In this document: in pieces, positions 61,011 through 64,000 of the stretch
Numbering within the stretch: the stretch's first letter is position 1
How the letters are laid out: every line of letters starts with the position of its first letter
Source: Pedobacter miscanthi
Lineage (GTDB): Bacteria; Bacteroidota; Bacteroidia; Sphingobacteriales; Sphingobacteriaceae
DNA length: 64,000 nt
Assembly (NCBI RefSeq): GCF_003315595.1
Contig: NZ_QNQU01000011.1
Location: forward strand, 160,539-224,538
Direction: 5' to 3'
Program-made: the position numbers and the translations under genes
Notes under the pieces: generated by a model
What the model was told of the DNA's origin: nothing
What the model saw: the letters and a program-made list of their open reading frames with translations, nothing else
Database searches by the model: none

Positions 61011-61094
61011 CGTCATCTCGACCGGAACGCAGTGAAGCGGAGAGATCTATCTCGATAGATTTCTCGACTGCGTTGCTCTCCGCTCGAAATGACG
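61011..61094. repeat. REP-like element, copy 6
   Basis: CGTCATCTCGACC on the left, CTCGAAATGACG on the right, central GAGATCTATCTCGATAGATTTCTC. It is the cleanest full-length inverted copy, opposite in orientation to copy 1. Confidence 0.88.
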
Positions 61095-61130
61095 ACCTCT
61101 ATTAAAACCTGCGAGGTTTAGAAAGTGTAC

Positions 61131-61168
61131 AAAAAAAAAGCGCTCCTGAATTTAATCAAGAACGCTTT
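61131..61168 (-). terminator. intrinsic terminator of dnaK
   Basis: Read leftward, AAAGCGTTCTTGA pairs with TCAGGAGCGCTTT (two mismatches), followed by a T-run. It lies 50 bases past the dnaK stop. Confidence 0.88.
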
Positions 61169-61217
61169 CTATTTTTATCCTCCCAAGACTCTCGACTCAG
61201 GATTGAAGACTCAAGAC

Positions 61218-63122
61218 TTATTTATCTTCTTTCACTTCTTCAAAATCAACATCGGTAACGTTATCGCCACCACCCTGAGGCTGACCATCAGCTTGTGGTT
61301 GCTCACCACCTTGAGGCTGACCGCCATCTTTATACATTTCCTCAGATGCTGCATTCCATGCATTTTGCAATTCAGCTTGTGCTGCATCGATATCTGCAAA
61401 GTTACGTGAACCGTGAGCTGCTTTTAATTTCTCTAAACCAGCTTCGATCGGTGCTTTTTTATCAGCAGATAATTTATCACCAAATTCTTTTAACTGTTTT
61501 TCAGTAGAGAAGATCAATGCATCAGCACCGTTAATTTTATCAGCTTCTTCTTTTGCTTTTGCATCATCTGCAGCATTAGCTTCAGCTTCTTCTTTCATTT
61601 TTTTGATCTCAGCATCAGTTAAACCTGAAGACGCTTCGATACGGATTTTTTGCTCTTTACCGGTAGCTTTATCTTTTGCACTTACGTGTAAGATACCGTT
61701 GGCATCAATATCGAATGATACTTCTACCTGAGGCACACCACGAGGCGCTGGTGGAATACCATCTAAAATGAAACGACCAATTGTACGGTTTTGAGCGGCC
61801 ATAGGGCGCTCACCCTGTAAAATGTGGATCTCTACCGAAGGCTGGTTATCAGCAGCAGTTGAGAAAGTTTCAGATTTTTTGGTTGGGATAGTTGTATTAG
61901 ACTCAATTAATTTAGTCATTACACCACCCATAGTTTCGATACCTAATGATAAAGGAGTAACGTCTAACAACAATACATCTTTTACATCACCGGTTAATAC
62001 ACCACCTTGAATAGCAGCACCGATAGCTACAACCTCATCAGGGTTAACACCTTTACTTGGTTCTTTACCAAAGAAAGCTTTAACAGCCTCCTGGATTGCA
62101 GGGATACGGGTTGAACCACCTACAAGGATAATTTCGTCGATATCGCTTGTGCTTAAACCAGCATTTTTCAAAGCAGATTTACAAGGATCAATTGTACGTT
62201 TAATTAAACTATCAGCCAATTGCTCAAATTTAGCACGAGATAATGTACGTACCAAGTGTTTAGGGCCGCTGGCATCAGCAGTAATATATGGTAAGTTAAT
62301 TTCGGTTGAAGTTGTGCTTGATAACTCAATTTTAGCTTTCTCAGCAGCTTCTTTTAAACGTTGTAACGCCATTGGATCTTTAGAAAGGTCCATGTTGTTT
62401 TCTGATTTAAACTCATCAGTTAACCAGTCAATAATGATGTGGTCAAAGTCATCACCACCTAAGTGGGTATCACCATCTGTTGATTTTACTTCAAAAACGC
62501 CGTCACCTAATTCCAATACAGAAACGTCGTGTGTACCACCACCACAGTCAAACACAACAATTTTCATGTCTTTGTGTGCTTTATCCAAACCATAAGCTAA
62601 AGCAGCTGCAGTTGGCTCGTTAATGATACGTTTTACAGATAAACCTGCAATTTCACCAGCTTCTTTAGTAGCCTGACGTTGTGCATCATTAAAATAAGCA
62701 GGTACAGTAATTACTGCTTCGGTAACTTCCTGACCAAGGAAATCTTCAGCAGTTTTTTTCATTTTTTGTAAAATCATGGCAGAAATCTCTTGTGGAGTAT
62801 ATTTTCTGTCGTCGATTTCTACACGTGGTGTATTGTTATCACCTTTAACTACTTTATATGGTACGCGGCCAGCTTCTTTAGCACTTTCGTCATAGCTGTT
62901 ACCCATAAAGCGTTTAATCGAATATATCGTTTTTGTTGGGTTGGTTATAGCCTGACGTTTAGCAGGCTCGCCAACCTTACGCTCACCGTTTTCTGCAAAA
63001 GCAACAATAGACGGTGTAGTACGTTTACCCTCACTGTTTGCGATAACTACAGGCTCGTTGCCCTCCATTACGCTCACGCAAGAGTTTGTTGTTCCTAAGT
63101 CTATTCCAATAATTTTTCCCAT
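61218..63122 (-). CDS. dnaK: Hsp70 chaperone DnaK
   Basis: 634 aa from ATG 63120-63122 ([18 protein letters not shown]). The open frame continues 73 codons further upstream, but that part is AT-rich leader and non-homologous. N-terminal ATPase: phosphate loops GIDLGTTNS and [27 protein letters not shown], and [13 protein letters not shown]. Substrate domain: [14 protein letters not shown]. It ends with a Gly/Gln-rich tail and [14 protein letters not shown], the EEVD-like terminus of bacterial DnaK. The cytosolic folding chaperone. It partners with CbpA 6 kb upstream; grpE and dnaJ are not in the window. Confidence 0.98.
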   Translation of the reverse strand: MGKIIGIDLGTTNSCVSVMEGNEPVVIANSEGKRTTPSIVAFAENGERKVGEPAKRQAITNPTKTIYSIKRFMGNSYDESAKEAGRVPYKVVKGDNNTPRVEIDDRKYTPQEISAMILQKMKKTAEDFLGQEVTEAVITVPAYFNDAQRQATKEAGEIAGLSVKRIINEPTAAALAYGLDKAHKDMKIVVFDCGGGTHDVSVLELGDGVFEVKSTDGDTHLGGDDFDHIIIDWLTDEFKSENNMDLSKDPMALQRLKEAAEKAKIELSSTTSTEINLPYITADASGPKHLVRTLSRAKFEQLADSLIKRTIDPCKSALKNAGLSTSDIDEIILVGGSTRIPAIQEAVKAFFGKEPSKGVNPDEVVAIGAAIQGGVLTGDVKDVLLLDVTPLSLGIETMGGVMTKLIESNTTIPTKKSETFSTAADNQPSVEIHILQGERPMAAQNRTIGRFILDGIPPAPRGVPQVEVSFDIDANGILHVSAKDKATGKEQKIRIEASSGLTDAEIKKMKEEAEANAADDAKAKEEADKINGADALIFSTEKQLKEFGDKLSADKKAPIEAGLEKLKAAHGSRNFADIDAAQAELQNAWNAASEEMYKDGGQPQGGEQPQADGQPQGGGDNVTDVDFEEVKEDK

Positions 63123-63574
63123 TGTATTTTTAATTTCTCTTTTTAAAGTATTATAATTTCTACTCCTATTAAACAATGCTTGTGCCAATTGGTTTTTGGC
63201 AGAAAATATCGTTAAAAGACTGATAAAATGTAAAAAAAGACGCCTTAGTTTACTGACAGCATGACAGAAGAGTATGGAAAATGTGCGATGGCAGATGGAT
63301 GAGGGGTGATCAAAAAACAAAGTAGAAAGACTAAAGACCAAAGCAGCGTGAATTATTTAAAATAATTTGAAAATGAATGTCAGAAATACTTCGGACATAC
63401 CAGCCCCGCTATATGCTTTACTTCGTTACACTCGTGTTCGCTCCTATCGGGTTTATGTACAAAGGCAGGTGCAAAAAATCCCCACAAAGTTTCCTATATT
63501 TAAAATTACAATCCATCTGTGGAATCATTTAAATCAATATAATCTCTTTAAAAATCAGTGTAATCCTTATTAAT
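63123..63574. other. gene-free region between dnaK and DUF1304
   Basis: Contains the dnaK leader and inverted repeat, GATGG-rich words (63285-63310), and a partial copy (about 63400-63470) of the 36.8-kb direct repeat (CCCCGCTATATGCTTTACTTC, then CTCCTATCGGGTTTAT), plus a decayed TCTGTGGAATCATTT spacer motif. The short frames here are repeat-derived. Confidence 0.65.
63183..63201. promoter_or_regulatory. inverted repeat TGCCAA-N7-TTGGCA upstream of dnaK
   Basis: Perfect 6-base arms 61-79 bases upstream of the dnaK start. It is not a CIRCE element (TTAGCACTC-N9-GAGTGCTAA). A possible operator of an unknown heat-shock regulator. Confidence 0.45.
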
Positions 63575-63934
63575 ATGCAAATAGCAGCTCAAATTATAAT
63601 CGGCTTAGTAGCCTTGATCCACCTCTATATCCTTTGGTTAGAAATGTTCGCATGGACCACCAGGGCGCCAAAAGTTTTTAAAACCATCCCGAAAGATTTA
63701 TTCCCTCCAACCAAAACATTGGCTGCAAACCAGGGTTTGTACAATGGTTTTTTAGCTGCAGGTTTAATCTGGTCGTTATGCATCAGCGATCATCACTGGA
63801 GGTTTTATGTGGCCATATTCTTCTTAACCTGCGTAATTATTGCAGGCATTTATGGTGCCGCAACTGCCAGCAAAAAGATCCTGTATGTGCAATCAATCCC
63901 GGCATTGGTAGCTTTGATTTTATTGCATTTATAA
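63575..63934 (+). CDS. DUF1304 membrane protein
   Basis: 119 aa with four hydrophobic helices. LVALIHLYILWLEMFAW near the N-terminus, LAANQGLYNGFLAAGLIW and IIAGIYGAATASKKILYVQSIPALVAL are the DUF1304 hallmarks. Full-length family member, function unknown. Rightward and apparently monocistronic; its downstream region runs to the window edge. Confidence 0.92.
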   Translation: MQIAAQIIIGLVALIHLYILWLEMFAWTTRAPKVFKTIPKDLFPPTKTLAANQGLYNGFLAAGLIWSLCISDHHWRFYVAIFFLTCVIIAGIYGAATASKKILYVQSIPALVALILLHL

Positions 63935-64000
63935 ACAATGCTATGGGTTGGTGTCGCGTCCAATGCTATTAACTTAGTGTTATAAATATTTGAAAATCAT

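Noticed and set aside
63123..63341. 73-residue N-terminal extension of DnaK
   Set aside because: AT-rich leader translated in frame. DnaK homology starts exactly at the internal ATG 63122.
63367..63573. 68-codon frame upstream of DUF1304
   Set aside because: Composed of the same repeat as 37098-37342. No start context or conservation sign.

Overview
The window reads as a chromosomal segment of a Bacteroidota bacterium, most likely Sphingobacteriaceae and close to Pedobacter. The support is a SusC/SusD pair, a Porin_10 outer-membrane protein, DUF5606, a P5C dehydrogenase and 'asparagine synthetase B'-like protein of Bacteroidota type, promoters of the form TTG-N17..22-TAnnTTTG, AT-rich spacers, few purine-rich ribosome binding sites, and many short palindromic intergenic repeats. 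Genus is inferred from overall style; no rRNA or tRNA gene is visible.

Layout. 1-365 is the 3' end of an Abi-like/HEPN protein. 403-10724 is housekeeping: a membrane MutS-like ATPase, rlmH, DUF5606, a cyclophilin, two secreted or outer-membrane proteins, a putative porin, and an overlapping lpxK-PNP pair. 11227-12366 is a sterol-desaturase-family enzyme. 12782-18200 is a seven-gene, tightly packed operon: flavoprotein, methyltransferase, type III polyketide synthase, FabZ-like dehydratase, FabF-like ketosynthase, acyl carrier protein and 4'-phosphopantetheinyl transferase. This is the most distinctive locus. It probably makes an alkylated, methylated and oxidised phenolic or pyrone lipid from a dedicated acyl chain. 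18257-19400 is a decaying patch: a CPBP protein, a broken ABC transporter and a heptamer array.

19794-21428 is pruA. 21501-33277 looks like a sugar-acid/fucose utilisation locus: sulfatase, AraC regulator, SDR, L-fuconate-dehydratase-like enolase, Na+/solute symporter, and SusC and SusD. 33495-36582 holds a small hydrophilic protein, a carbonic anhydrase/SulP bicarbonate pair and an exported orphan. 36583-37706 is a 1.1-kb gene-free block of repeats. 37707-43046 has an acyl-CoA carboxylase beta subunit, an MFS transporter, a GNAT enzyme and an M42 peptidase. 43351-49509 is a signalling cluster: gpmA, a PAS protein, xth, a sigma/anti-sigma pair, a receiver, an ECF sigma factor, a NarL-type regulator and a PAS histidine kinase.

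49878-63934 holds an exported Gfo/Idh oxidoreductase, an S9 peptidase, cbpA-cbpM, a HerA-like ATPase, a nucleotidyltransferase/sugar-kinase pair, dnaK and a DUF1304 protein.

Intergenic DNA is unusually structured. Six REP-like elements end in CGTCAT..ATGACG, and a second family shares the CGTCA/TGACG ends. Small CGAT-loop-ATCG hairpins occur as terminators, free-standing, and once inserted inside a REP. There is also a 245-bp direct duplication, a chain of consecutive palindromes, and GATGG-rich and CACGGATT-type spacer repeats. No CRISPR array, transposase, phage gene or tRNA was seen.
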